A stretch of 64,000 bases of DNA from Paenibacillus pabuli NBRC 13638 (GCF_001514495.1 NZ_BCNM01000008.1:1-64000); one strand, 5' to 3'; numbered from the stretch's first letter, positions 18,401-26,579 are shown. Notes: generated by a model from the sequence alone, not told the origin. Numbers and translations are program-made.

Positions 18401-19262
18401 CCTGTTTTACCCAGGAGCTGGGGTTCATCAAATCGTCGCCAATCTTGGCCGTGATCAGTCCGAGGCAGTAACTGTCTGTCCAGCTTCCGTTTGCGGAATA
18501 GACTAGGTTGATGGTGTTGCCGCGTATATTGACTTGGGGACCTTCGTTGATCCTGCCCGGGGACGTTTCCCAATCATGGTCAGGCGTCGAAATCAATACC
18601 CGCTGCGAGCTGATGGTCCGTGGATCGCTCATTTCCGCAATATATAGATTTTGGAAACTCCCATCCGTTTCCTCCCAGCCGGACCAGATGAAATAGTGTT
18701 TCTCATCTACAGTCAGCACCGTGCCGTCTATTGCCCAGCGGTTGGTGGAATCGGTTATTTTCCCTTTGAACTCCCAGGTTCCGGTCATCGGACTCTCACT
18801 CGCGTTCTCCAGCACATACATGCGGTGGTTTGCGTTGGTTCCGTTGTCAGCCGCGAAGTAAATATACCATTTGTATTTGCCATCGGTATCTTTGAGATAG
18901 TGCATTTCGGGCGCCCAAACATTGGAACTGTACATGGTACCCTTAACCGGTGTCCAGGCTAGTCTCCTCTCGCCCGCTTCAATGCCGGTAATGGTCATCG
19001 ATCTGCGGATCATGATGCCGCTGGCGTTGACAAAAACGTTGTAATAATAGCCGTCCGTATGCTTGTAAACCCAAGGGTCGGCTCCTACCTGCATAATCGT
19101 ATTATACAGATTTGACACCTCCGACACCGCCGTTGTCGACGCCGACATCGAATCTTTCGCATCGGGCGCCTTGTCTGCCGCCGCAGCCGCACCGCTCCAT
19201 TGCGGCAGCATCAGCAGCATCGCGAGACAAAGCAGCAGGTACCTGAATCTTTTCCTGAGCAT
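15426..19262 (-). CDS. Secreted multidomain GH43 glycoside hydrolase (arabinofuranosidase-like)
   Basis: A 1278-residue exported enzyme. A signal peptide ends near GAAAAADKA. The GH43 five-blade propeller (about 50-370) has the usual acids: Asp in GADPWVYK, Asp in WAIDGTVL and Glu in INEGPQV. A CBM6/35-like domain follows (RYEAEAALL to about 500), then two bacterial Ig-like BIG2 repeats (FSSSNKEVADI, FSSNPDVAKVTV), a further Ig-like and a helical FIVAR-like segment. Next come a concanavalin-like domain (about 830-1010) and Ig-like repeats with YSLDGGATWQTY. The end resembles the Paenibacillus FIMAH domain. It should release arabinose or xylose residues outside the cell for the adjacent transporter. 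AAGGAGGACTG precedes the ATG. Exact specificity is not readable. Confidence 0.88.
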   Translation of the reverse strand: MLRKRFRYLLLCLAMLLMLPQWSGAAAAADKAPDAKDSMSASTTAVSEVSNLYNTIMQVGADPWVYKHTDGYYYNVFVNASGIMIRRSMTITGIEAGERRLAWTPVKGTMYSSNVWAPEMHYLKDTDGKYKWYIYFAADNGTNANHRMYVLENASESPMTGTWEFKGKITDSTNRWAIDGTVLTVDEKHYFIWSGWEETDGSFQNLYIAEMSDPRTISSQRVLISTPDHDWETSPGRINEGPQVNIRGNTINLVYSANGSWTDSYCLGLITAKIGDDLMNPSSWVKQDKPIFSSANGVYGPGHHSLTTSPDGSEDWIIYHSARWPGSGWTRNVRAQKFTWNADGTPILGEPVDPNKPIATPSGEPARQRYEAEAALLVKDPSGGTGPGVWWEGTASNGKKIANIKNANDYAQFTVNVPEAGFYVLSVRNANGSSNGADASHILSVNGSSGARLNIVYAGWNRWGASTAKVYLKQGNNTIRFSTGANLAEIDSMDIFKLDVASEILFDSPGYTLGLGESRSLPVYTVTGTTYSPVDSGVSFSSSNKEVADIDGIGVKGLKAGSATITATYNGKTATATVTVAAEPKSVQSIAISGLNHILTSGLTGQLQLTANYNTHEVQDVTADATYFSSNPDVAKVTVTGQVYDTGPGHTVITAVYGGKEAKFNLTVTSDPSQVPQILSQVKTPSGVTPRLPGVVDVNYKGEISIAEVSWKLEGISFNSLGTVQVPVILTLNGEKNPATIPVEVIPGWGLDEIVDIMRSRIVGFSYPLGKGLGTYSQDAYNALLAELDHAEELSVDPDLREEQFEEALDRLAEAEAALLDSLNLTEDGVTYNAYRDFSGDETGKYPYGITIEALTNSATATVQEEDGNKFLRLATTTVSGKANLFLPYAGEVKAEADQHIVIEYRARLNSSFQYANGAMVRNDSGTGNYSMVTAFDMGKMIVQNGASKKPVKDVSYNTWYKIKMVANWDAKTYTVYINDDPVPAATDFLFRHTGGSKLTGQLFGIDGYANASIDFDDFKVMVKGGSETPQITSAVLSPEVPNGQNGWYTHPVTVSLSAKAPWASVAKTVYSLDGGATWQTYTAPITFSQDGTYTVTYRSTDPAGNEEIAKAVSFKLDSKAPTIEVAIPEDGSIHEDSGDLTPLVTMLDTASGVDNSKTMVTLDTYSYPVGTTAPLFSLPLGTHTLEVSSVDLAGNPGSKSVVFHTVASIHSLKALVTRFAESKEIDNAGIARSLQKKLENGNLNSFVNEVRAQDGKHISNDAANYLLRDARFLLSRQ

Positions 19263-19379
19263 TAACAGTCCTCCTTGGAATCATATAGCTCTCAGCATTC
19301 ACCGAAAACACTTTACACTCCTTATTTGCTTTATTGCCGGCGATTCGTCCGAACGTTCTTCGCACCCTCAGGTTCAGTT

Positions 19380-19509
19380 TTTTCAACCAATCCATCCGGG
19401 TGAACGCATTGAAAATGATTTCAATCCCGCCCATAGAAAAATACCGGTAAAAGGCGTATTTTTGGCCTTCGGGACGCTGTCCATTCCGGCGGCTGCAGGT
19501 TGTTGGCAT
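19380..19509 (-). pseudogene. Collapsed remnant of a second transporter operon
   Basis: Minus-strand translation starts MPTT like the permease at 14249. It jumps to RYFSMGG (compare RYFPMGG in that permease) and then to AFTRMDWLKKLNL (compare AFIRVDWLKKLNL in the binding protein at 11613). Three pieces of two genes are thus fused in one short frame, the outcome of large internal deletions in a former duplicate of the lplB-lplC-lplA set. Confidence 0.75.
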
Positions 19510-19510
19510 G

Positions 19511-19625
19511 TTCTAACCTTCTTTCTTGGTTGAATGCTTAACGATATCGTGTATACTGTACCGCAGTCCTTCCAGTTCAAACCTTAAAATTCTCAAGGTT
19601 TTTCTTTATATTTTTTGTTTCTCGC
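19511..19625 (-). promoter_or_regulatory. Duplicate transporter promoter upstream of GH43, operator-like dyad at 19579-19601
   Basis: Aligns with 15210-15326 over its whole length, including the translation leader (AAGAAAGAAGGTTAGAAC), the TACAGTATACAC block and the dyad AAACCTT-nine bases-AAGGTTT, which is perfect here. It faces the GH43 gene, so the enzyme may have acquired the transporter's regulation through this relic. Confidence 0.6.
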
Positions 19626-19823
19626 ATACAGATAAAGGGACGTGAAATCTGGTCATAGCTCTGCCAAGTAAACCCTTCCTCTAAATAAAGACGTACAGCC
19701 TGCCTTGATCTCAACTGATAGGGGGATAAGTGAATCAGAACCCTACTAAGGAAGAGGCAAGAAGGAAACCAAGAAAAGGGGCCCCTGCCGCGAAGCCGCA
19801 ACAAGAGCCCGGAAGTGACACAT
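19626..19823. other. Intergenic stretch, possible transposase relic
   Basis: No convincing gene. A minus-strand frame contains SRQAVRLYLEEGFTWQSYDQ, which resembles the N-terminal helix-turn-helix of IS3-family orfA proteins, but the match is short. Otherwise I see nothing recognisable. Confidence 0.25.
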
Positions 19824-21065
19824 CTAATTAGTCAGTCGACCGCTACTTGCACGCATGTCGGCAGGCAGCTCGAATCGGCTGTAGCTCTCCATCCTGAACG
19901 GAAGGGTAGGCGTTGCCCAAGGAAGCGGATATTCACTGTACAGTTGCCGCTTCGCTGCCGCGTCTCTCATCTTCTCGGACAAGCTAGGCAGCAAGCGCAC
20001 CGTGGAGTCGCTACCCTCCTGCTCGGTCACGAACCGGTCGGGAATGGCGCGAACGGCGCGGGCCGACTCATAGGCTCCATTGGATACAAGCACGAAGCTT
20101 CGGCTTGCCTTGAGCGGCGAGAAGAGTGGTTTCCTTGGGGTTTCAATCGCTTCCATCAGGCTCAGATACATGCTGCACATCAAATCGGTCGGACCAAACG
20201 CCAAATCCTCTTCGGCGTCCTGTGCGCGAATTGTCAGCTTGTTCTGGTAATTCCAATGCGCTTCCCCTCGCGTTCCGTAAACGGCAATCGAAGGCACTTC
20301 GCTTACTTCGTGACAAAGCATGGAGTAAAAATGAACGTTCACACCGTTAGCCATAACGGCGCGAATACAGGAGACATCGTCCCCCTCGATGTCATTGACG
20401 TGGTAAAGCTCGGCCTGCACCGATTCCGGGTACAAGCCTGCGGCGCCTCCTCCGGCTGCTAGCAAGCTATGGTGCAGCAAGTGGGCGAACGGATTGTTGA
20501 ACGTCCCGTCCAACACATACTGGCCGTCGCTGACCAGTTTGCCGGCCCAGCGGGTTCGATCGTAGTACGAGCGAGAGCGTTTCCACATGCCAATGCCGAC
20601 CACATGCTCCACCTGCCCGAGCACACCGGAGCCGATCCTTTCCAGCAGCGCTCGGAACGCCTGGCCCGACGTATTCTGGAAGTTCACCTGGCACAAGCGC
20701 CCGGTCTCCATCTGCACCGCGATCATCTCGTCCAAGTCCTGAATCGTTACCGCCGGGGGCTTCTCCACCAGCACGTGAAAGCCCATCCGCATCACCTGGA
20801 TGCACATCGGCTTGTGGGTGGGGATCGGCGTGACGATCACGACGAAATCGATGTCCGGATGAAGCGTGAGCATCTGTACATAGTCCGTATAATGGATGGC
20901 CCCAAGCGCGGTCAGCTTGCCGTAAGACTCCTGATGGGCGCCGACATTAGGCTCCGCAAAAGCGACAACCTGCAGGCCGCCCTCACCGGCCAGCTTCTGC
21001 ATGATATTTACATGCTGAGCGCCGAATCCCCCGATCCCGATCAGCGCGGTGCGACAAATCTTCAC
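19824..21065 (-). CDS. Gfo/Idh/MocA-family oxidoreductase
   Basis: A 413-residue NAD(P)-dependent sugar dehydrogenase. The N-terminal Rossmann motif GIGGFGAQHV lies near residue 10. VLVEKPPAV carries the catalytic Lys of the family's EKP motif, and the C-terminal alpha/beta domain follows (GGAAGLYPESVQAELYHVND). The start chosen is GTG preceded by TTGGAGGGAAGGA; longer frames starting upstream would overlap the previous gene without a ribosome site. It is the last gene of the four-gene operon starting at 24294, 32 bases after the TIM-barrel gene. Such enzymes often oxidise sugar C3 to a ketone. The substrate here is unknown. Confidence 0.85.
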   Translation of the reverse strand: MKICRTALIGIGGFGAQHVNIMQKLAGEGGLQVVAFAEPNVGAHQESYGKLTALGAIHYTDYVQMLTLHPDIDFVVIVTPIPTHKPMCIQVMRMGFHVLVEKPPAVTIQDLDEMIAVQMETGRLCQVNFQNTSGQAFRALLERIGSGVLGQVEHVVGIGMWKRSRSYYDRTRWAGKLVSDGQYVLDGTFNNPFAHLLHHSLLAAGGGAAGLYPESVQAELYHVNDIEGDDVSCIRAVMANGVNVHFYSMLCHEVSEVPSIAVYGTRGEAHWNYQNKLTIRAQDAEEDLAFGPTDLMCSMYLSLMEAIETPRKPLFSPLKASRSFVLVSNGAYESARAVRAIPDRFVTEQEGSDSTVRLLPSLSEKMRDAAAKRQLYSEYPLPWATPTLPFRMESYSRFELPADMRASSGRLTN

Positions 21066-21097
21066 ATTCCTTCCCTCCAAAGCTGCAAATTTATAAT

Positions 21098-21919
21098 TCA
21101 TACATGCTGCAAATAACGTTCCTTGATGAGCTTGAGCGCCTCGTCTCCCGGCATATCCCATACTTGCTGGTTAAAGATTTCCACCTCGATCGCCCCTGAG
21201 TATCCGGCCTTCTCGACGGCATGACGCATCCGGCGCAGCTCGATAACGCCGTCCCCCATCATCCCTCTGCCCATTAGCAGGTCGGGTACCGGCACGATCC
21301 AATCGGAAACGTGGAAACCCAGTATCCGCCCTCTGGCAAACTCAATTTGCGCGTATAGCTCAGGATCCCACCAGACGTGGAACGCGTCAACAACGACGCC
21401 GACGTCCTGTGGGTCATGCTGCTCCGCGAGCGTGTTGGCTTGCGCCAGCGTATTGATGACGGAGCGTTCAGCGGCGTACATCGGGTGCAATGGCTCGATT
21501 CCGAGCTTGACTCCGTGCGAGCGGGCGAAGGGCACAAGCTCCGCGATTGCCTCTTCGACCGTCTTGCGGGCAAAATCGATATCCCGGTCAGGAGCTGGTC
21601 CGCAAACGAGCACGAGTACGTTCGTGCCGAGCTCAGCCGCTTCCTCGACAGCCCGACGGTTGTCATCCATCCGCTCTTTGCGCGCAGCCGCGGTGGACGC
21701 CGGAAAATAACCTCCTCGGCACAGGCTGGAGACGCGCAGGCCCGCGTCCCGTACAAGCCGCTTGCTCTCGGCCAGGCCGGTCTCGGCCACTTTATGCCGC
21801 CACAGCGCGATCCAAGGCACTTCCGCATGAACGCATGCTTCCACGGCCTCGCGCATATCCAGCCGATCGGTCGTAATCTGGTTCAAGCTGAGTCTGTCTA
21901 TGGAACGAAGCAGTTCCAT
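21098..21919 (-). CDS. Sugar phosphate isomerase/epimerase-like TIM barrel (xylose isomerase-like)
   Basis: A 273-residue AP_endonuc_2 fold protein. Metal-binding positions are visible in order: Glu in KLGIEPLHP, Asp in GVVVDAFHVWW, His in LGFHVSDW and Glu in AIEVEIF. The length and the pattern of eight strands are normal for the family, which covers isomerases, epimerases, dehydratases and, in 3-keto-glycoside pathways, eliminating lyases. It lies between the DUF993 gene and a Gfo/Idh gene in one operon, which favours action on an oxidised (keto) sugar. GGGAGGGATCAGC precedes the ATG. Confidence 0.85.
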   Translation of the reverse strand: MELLRSIDRLSLNQITTDRLDMREAVEACVHAEVPWIALWRHKVAETGLAESKRLVRDAGLRVSSLCRGGYFPASTAAARKERMDDNRRAVEEAAELGTNVLVLVCGPAPDRDIDFARKTVEEAIAELVPFARSHGVKLGIEPLHPMYAAERSVINTLAQANTLAEQHDPQDVGVVVDAFHVWWDPELYAQIEFARGRILGFHVSDWIVPVPDLLMGRGMMGDGVIELRRMRHAVEKAGYSGAIEVEIFNQQVWDMPGDEALKLIKERYLQHV

Positions 21920-21957
21920 GCTGATCCCTCCCGGATTTCAAATATTGCTATAGATGA

Positions 21958-23127
21958 TTACAGCCGAATACCTGCCAGCGCTAAGACAGGCTTCATCCGC
22001 TCGGCGGCAAGCTCTGGATCGGCCAATAGCCCGGCCCGGTCGGCAAGCACGAACAGCTCGGCCAAATGGACGATCGAGCGCGATCCCTCAGCTCCCCCGA
22101 TCATGCGGAAATGCGGTTGGTGACCGTTCAAATAGGCCATGAACACAATTCCCGTCTTGTAGGTGTACGTCGGCTTCTGGAAAATATGACGCGACAAGGC
22201 AACGGTAGGCTCCATAATCGCCTCATAACTGACCAGATCGCCTGCGTCTAGCGCATGAAGCGCCTGGGCAGCGGCCGGCCCGATCGCGTCGAATATGCCG
22301 AGCAGCGCATGGCTGTAGCCGTGCTCATCACCCTTGATCAGTTCCGGGTAGTTGAAGTCGTCGCCGGTGTACATCTTGACGCCTTCCGGCAGCAGCCGAC
22401 GCATCTTGATTTCTTTACCGGCATCGAGCAGCGAGATTTTAATCCCGTCGACCTTGTCCACGTTTGCCCGAATGACGCGCAAACAAACGTCCATCGCCTC
22501 ATCCAGATCGTCCTTGCATCCCCAATAGCCGGCCAGAGCGGGATCGAACATGTCGCCAAGCCAATGCAGAATGACCGGCTGTTTCACCTGTTCCAAAATG
22601 CGCCCATACACCCGCTGGTAATCCTCGGGCCCTTTCGCGCAAGCGGCAAGCGCGCGGCTCGCCATCAGAATGACTTGACCGCCCTCGCCTTCGATGAAGC
22701 CGACTTGCTCTTCATAGGCGGCTTCCACGTCGGCGATCGTGACCGACGGTCCCGGGAGCAGATGATCGGTTCCCGCGCCGCAGGCGACTTTGCCGCCAAC
22801 CGAGCGCGCTTCCACGATCGAAGTGCGGATAAGCTCCTTCGAGCGGTTCCAGTCGAGGCCCATCCCGCGCTGCGCGGTATCCATCGCTTCCGCCACGGCC
22901 AGACCGAGCGACCACAGATGGTGACGGTAGGCGAGGGTCGAGTTCCAATCGATCTGCGCGTGATGCAGCGGATCGGCATCCGCAAACGGATCGCATACGA
23001 CATGGGCGGCCGAGAAGGCAATACGGCCCGTAAACGGCTTGGTCGACACAGCAAGCGAGCCGGCTTTGCCAAGAGCATATTCATACAACGCTCCCCCTGC
23101 GCGGGGGAGGAGCAGCGATTTAGTCAT
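21958..23127 (-). CDS. DUF993 family protein, dihydrodipicolinate-synthase-like aldolase
   Basis: A 389-residue protein matching the uncharacterised DUF993 family (recognised by memory of the fold and the HHLWSLGLAVAEAMDTAQRG region). The segment KVDGIKISLLD places Lys230 where class I aldolases of the dihydrodipicolinate synthase type form a Schiff base, and QPVILHWLGDMFDP and MYTGDDFNYPEL resemble later barrel strands. It is probably a TIM-barrel lyase acting on a keto acid or keto sugar. It is third from the end of an operon with two Gfo/Idh enzymes and an isomerase-like barrel, so it probably does the carbon-carbon cleavage step. GAGGGGAGTCCAG precedes the ATG. No biochemical function is known to me. 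Confidence 0.8.
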   Translation of the reverse strand: MTKSLLLPRAGGALYEYALGKAGSLAVSTKPFTGRIAFSAAHVVCDPFADADPLHHAQIDWNSTLAYRHHLWSLGLAVAEAMDTAQRGMGLDWNRSKELIRTSIVEARSVGGKVACGAGTDHLLPGPSVTIADVEAAYEEQVGFIEGEGGQVILMASRALAACAKGPEDYQRVYGRILEQVKQPVILHWLGDMFDPALAGYWGCKDDLDEAMDVCLRVIRANVDKVDGIKISLLDAGKEIKMRRLLPEGVKMYTGDDFNYPELIKGDEHGYSHALLGIFDAIGPAAAQALHALDAGDLVSYEAIMEPTVALSRHIFQKPTYTYKTGIVFMAYLNGHQPHFRMIGGAEGSRSIVHLAELFVLADRAGLLADPELAAERMKPVLALAGIRL

Positions 23128-23142
23128 CTGGACTCCCCTCCT

Positions 23143-24294
23143 TTACAGGCTCAGCTTCGGCACGTCGATCCAGCGGCGTTCCTGCCACGACTGCAAGCTT
23201 AGATCGGCAAGCTGGGTTCCCTTCGCACCTTCGAGCAAATCCCACGGAAACGGCGTGCCGATGACGACATGCTTCAAGAAGAGTTCCCATTGCACCTTGA
23301 ACGCGTTGTCGTATGACGCGTTGTCCGGTACCTCCACCCATTGTTCACGGAACTGGAACGGGTTCGGAATGTCCGGATTCCATACCGGCTTCGGCGTATT
23401 GACCCGATGCTGCGTCTTGCAGTCCCGCAAACCCGCCACGGCGCTGCCTTCGGTGCCGTCGACCGTAACTGTGAGCAGATCGTCGCGGTCTACGCGCACC
23501 GCCCAGGACGAGTTGGCCTGCACGATAATGCCGCCTTCCAGCTCAAATATGGCGTACGCCGCATCATCTGCCGTGCAGTCGTACGGAACGCCCTGCTCAT
23601 CCAGACGTTTCGGAATATGTGTAGCGGCAAGACAGGAAACAGCCTTCACTTCCCCGAACAAATTCTCGAGAACATAGCGCCAGTGTGCAAACATGTCGAC
23701 GATAATACCGCCGCCGTCTTCCTTGCGGTAGTTCCACGATGGCCGCTGACCCTGCTGCCAGTCGCCTTCGAACACCCAATAGCCGAACTCCATCCGCACG
23801 GACAAGATACGCCCGAAGAAGCCGGAGTCGATCAAGCGCTTCAGCTTAAGCAAACCGGGTAAAAATAGCTTGTCTTGCACGACGCCGTTTCTCACGCCCG
23901 CCTCGGCGGCGATGCGGGCCAGTTCGAGCGCTCCTTCGAGATCGACGGCTGTCGGCTTCTCGCAATAAATATGCTTGCCCGCCGTGATCGCCTGCTTGAT
24001 GCTTTCCGCGCGGCGCACCGTCGTCTGGCTATCGAAATAAATTTCATTGTATGGATCGGCGAGGCATGCTTCAAGATCGGTGCTCCAACGCTCGACGCCG
24101 TGGGCGGCGGCCAGAACCTGCAGCTTCTTCTCCTGACGGCCGACCAGAATCGGGTCGGGCATGATGACGTCTCCGCCCGATAGCGCGACGCCTCCCTGCT
24201 TGCGAATTGCAAGGATCGAACGGATTAAATGCTGGTTGGTTCCCATCCGTCCGGTAACGCCGTTCATAGTAATGCCGATGTTGCGAACTGCCAT
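23143..24294 (-). CDS. Gfo/Idh/MocA-family oxidoreductase, first gene of the DUF993 operon
   Basis: A 383-residue dehydrogenase. It opens with NIGITMNGVTGRMGTNQHL, a Rossmann motif in which the usual GxGxxG is replaced by GVTGRMG as in a subset of the family. The EKP motif is CEKPTAVD with the catalytic Lys, and GGIIVDMFAHWRY contains the conserved His of the substrate pocket. It lies 15 bases ahead of the DUF993 gene, and the operon has tight gaps of 15 to 38 bases. It differs clearly from the other Gfo/Idh enzyme of the operon, so the two probably act at different steps. A TATAAT-like -10 box lies just upstream. Confidence 0.85.
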   Translation of the reverse strand: MAVRNIGITMNGVTGRMGTNQHLIRSILAIRKQGGVALSGGDVIMPDPILVGRQEKKLQVLAAAHGVERWSTDLEACLADPYNEIYFDSQTTVRRAESIKQAITAGKHIYCEKPTAVDLEGALELARIAAEAGVRNGVVQDKLFLPGLLKLKRLIDSGFFGRILSVRMEFGYWVFEGDWQQGQRPSWNYRKEDGGGIIVDMFAHWRYVLENLFGEVKAVSCLAATHIPKRLDEQGVPYDCTADDAAYAIFELEGGIIVQANSSWAVRVDRDDLLTVTVDGTEGSAVAGLRDCKTQHRVNTPKPVWNPDIPNPFQFREQWVEVPDNASYDNAFKVQWELFLKHVVIGTPFPWDLLEGAKGTQLADLSLQSWQERRWIDVPKLSL

Positions 24295-24326
24295 CGTTCA
24301 TTGCCCCCTTCGCTTCGTATATCCGT

Positions 24327-24332
24327 ATTATA
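24327..24332 (-). promoter_or_regulatory. -10 box of the DUF993 operon promoter
   Basis: On the minus strand this reads TATAAT, 33 bases upstream of the first start codon. The expected -35 position reads AAGAAA, which is poor, so the promoter probably needs an activator such as the AraC protein encoded immediately upstream. Confidence 0.45.
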
Positions 24333-24403
24333 GTCGGTGCGAAACCGCTTTTCTTACGATTCCGGGAACACGATTCTCAATTTCGGAAGCGAATTGTTCA
24401 AGC

Positions 24404-24445
24404 GAAAAACAACATCCCCCGCGGGCGCTTAGCCAATGGGGGATG
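24404..24445 (-). terminator. Terminator of the AraC gene
   Basis: Arms CATCCCCC and GGGGGATG (24413-24420 and 24438-24445) pair. On the minus strand the stem is followed by TTGTTTTTCGC. It separates the regulator's transcript from the DUF993 operon. Confidence 0.65.
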
Positions 24446-24552
24446 AAGGGGAACTTACGTTTCAATCAATCGGCCATTCGGCCGCTGATTGCATTCTTGT
24501 TCGTTTGATCGCACGATTGTGCGCTCGCTTGTCCTTTTTGACGGAAGGCTGC

Positions 24553-25389
24553 CTACTCGGCTTGCGCGGGTGCGTTCAGCTCCCGGTACGTTTTTGGTGA
24601 CAGCTTCGCGACAGCTTTGAACGACCGGTAAAACGTAGATACGGAATCGTAGCCGACCTCGAAGCAGATCGAAATAATGTCCTTACTTGTTTCCACCAGC
24701 AACTTCTGGGCGATGCGAATGCGTACCTCGGTCAAATATTGCATTGGTGTCATGTTGTACCGTTCCTTGAAGATGTTGTTCACGTGCCGCGTGCTGATGT
24801 CCAGCTTGGAGGCGATGTCCCCCGCGGTCAGCGGATCAAAATACTTCGAATCGATATAGCTGCGAATTTTCTCGGCACGAAGCTTGTTGGAGCTGGAGCC
24901 CGCTCCGGCGGCCTCCGTTCCGGCCGATCGAACCAGCAAGAGCAGCAGCTGAGAGAGCTGGACTTTGAGCGAAAGCCGGACGAGCAGCGACAGCTCCCTG
25001 GACTGCTCGAACAGCATTTTCCTCAGCAGCTGACGCAGTTCGCTCGCAGCAAACAATCCCGGCTTCATCAGACAGGAGGCCGGAAAGTAGTCGTGGAGCA
25101 GCTGCGCCCTCATATCCGGATCGAGCACCGCCTCATCAAACGCCAACACTAGCAGGGTCAGCCTAGAGTCGGACATGACCGAGTGGACGGAATACGGCAC
25201 GATCAGCGCCGTATCGTCGACCACCAGCTTCCGTTTCTCCCCCCCCAGCCGGATAGCGCCTTCGCCCTCCAGCACAAACAGCAGCTGGTGCGTCTGGTGA
25301 TAGTGCTCAGACACGAGATGTCCGCCAGTATGCTTCTGCTCGTATAAATCTATCGCATTCCTGGACAAGTCAATCCATTTAATTGTCAC
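24553..25389 (-). CDS. AraC-family regulator with cupin sensor domain
   Basis: A 278-residue one-component regulator. The N-terminal cupin half has HLVSEHYHQTHQLLFVLEGE, with the histidines expected in a ligand-binding barrel. The C-terminal hundred residues are the AraC DNA-binding domain: SKYFDPLTAGDIASKLDIS, STRHVNNIFKERYNMTPMQY, then ISICFEVGYDSVSTFYRSFK. The start is GTG with GGAGGC upstream. It lies directly upstream of the four-gene DUF993 operon and has its own terminator, so it is the probable activator of that operon, responding to its sugar substrate. Confidence 0.88.
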   Translation of the reverse strand: MTIKWIDLSRNAIDLYEQKHTGGHLVSEHYHQTHQLLFVLEGEGAIRLGGEKRKLVVDDTALIVPYSVHSVMSDSRLTLLVLAFDEAVLDPDMRAQLLHDYFPASCLMKPGLFAASELRQLLRKMLFEQSRELSLLVRLSLKVQLSQLLLLLVRSAGTEAAGAGSSSNKLRAEKIRSYIDSKYFDPLTAGDIASKLDISTRHVNNIFKERYNMTPMQYLTEVRIRIAQKLLVETSKDIISICFEVGYDSVSTFYRSFKAVAKLSPKTYRELNAPAQAE

Positions 25390-25527
25390 GGCGAAGCCTC
25401 CGTTTTATTGAAGCGTTTCATTTAAAGCCATTTTAGCGCGATCGGCGGCTTCGGACAACATTTTAGAATAAGCGCAGCCCGGACACCGCAAGCACCACCG
25501 CTTTCTCACTAATTTCCTATTTACTCA

Positions 25528-25605
25528 TCATGCATTCGTTTTACCTGATCCATTTTCACCAATCAGAGTGTTTACCTCACATATGGTTAATTTAGAAGTA
25601 TGCAT
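25528..25605 (-). pseudogene. N-terminal fragment of an OLD/AAA-type ATPase nuclease
   Basis: A 25-codon frame starts with ATG after GGGAGGT and reads ICEVNTLIGENGSGKTNA before two stops. The VNTLIGENGSGKTN segment is a Walker A motif in the form found at the start of OLD-family ATP-dependent endonucleases. Nothing of the remaining several hundred codons is present. I see nothing else in 25390-25919. Confidence 0.45.
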
Positions 25606-25919
25606 TGAGGTGGACCTCCCAAAACCCCTTTTTCTATATTCCACCATACGAATACAACAACAACACATAAAAATCTTATGAGCAAAGAATAGCGATGCTC
25701 CTAAGAATTTGCTGACACGAACACTTCCGATCCCGTCCGCGTGCTCGACTTTTGGTCAGACAAGCTCGGGGGCAGCTCTGCATAGAATTTCAACTCTTCC
25801 AAATAAAACAAATGATCTTAGAGGATCAAAGTCTTAACTATCCACATACCTTTCAGCACTCTTGCAAATTCCCCACAACAAAATTTCTCACCGTAACTTA
25901 TATTCATTAATCAATCCGA

Positions 25920-26486
25920 CTAAATATTTATAATTATCCTCTGTAATTCCAAAAGTATTTTGGAATTTTTTTGATAAAAATCTTCTGCAAATTTTATAGT
26001 ATCATCGCATAATTGATTTGCCTCAAGAATATTCTCCTTCCAATATTCAATACATTTAATTGCTTTCTTGTCTTTTGAAGACAATTTATGCTCTAAGCAA
26101 AAATTCAAGTCTTTTATAAATTTATTCCAACTTTTATATTGAAGAAAAATTTGCATCTTTTTTCTGTGCCACGTTTTCAATCTGCAATTTTGAAATTCTA
26201 GTATCATTTGTTATTTGTGAGAAAAACGGAAAAATATAAGGGGTTATATCCTGTTTTTCGCTAACTGCTCATCAAGACTGGACAATCGCATTAAATGTAA
26301 TTGTAAATCTGTAATTGCTGTCTCAATCCTACGTTTTTCTTCTTTAATAATAAGCCGAATATCAAAATCATTATTATTTACATATTGATTAATGTTATTT
26401 AAACTCATCCCCATATTTTTAAGTGAAATGATCACGAAAATTTTTGAGTAAAGAATTTGAATCATAAAATCGATGACCATACTCAT
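25920..26486 (-). pseudogene. MerR-family regulator, decayed
   Basis: The upstream part reads IISLKNMGMSLNNINQYVNN and then EEKRRIETAITDLQLHL, the second wing helix and coiled coil of a MerR protein. The N-terminal DNA-binding helices are not readable in the same frame. After a TAA near 26250 the sequence continues (PLIFFRF and, in another frame, TRISKLQIENV) into a helical domain (KAIKCIEYWKENILEANQLC). The region is much more AT-rich than its surroundings. At least two frame disruptions mean it should not produce a working regulator. Confidence 0.55.
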
Positions 26487-26579
26487 TGATAATTGTAGAC
26501 GGGTTGTAGATGACCGGGAAAAAGCGCCGGCACAGCATGAGGAACATATCTGTTCCTACGCTGTGCCTGCTGTTATTTG

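Noticed and set aside
22255..23202. 315-residue plus-strand open frame opposite the DUF993 gene
   Set aside because: It is antisense to a gene with clear family motifs and good codon structure. Long shadow frames are expected in this GC-richer operon. The same applies to 20469-21116 and 21377-22123.
25413..25424. TGAAGCGTTTCA as a possible CcpA site before the AraC gene
   Set aside because: It is two bases shorter than the cre consensus, so the half-sites are out of phase.
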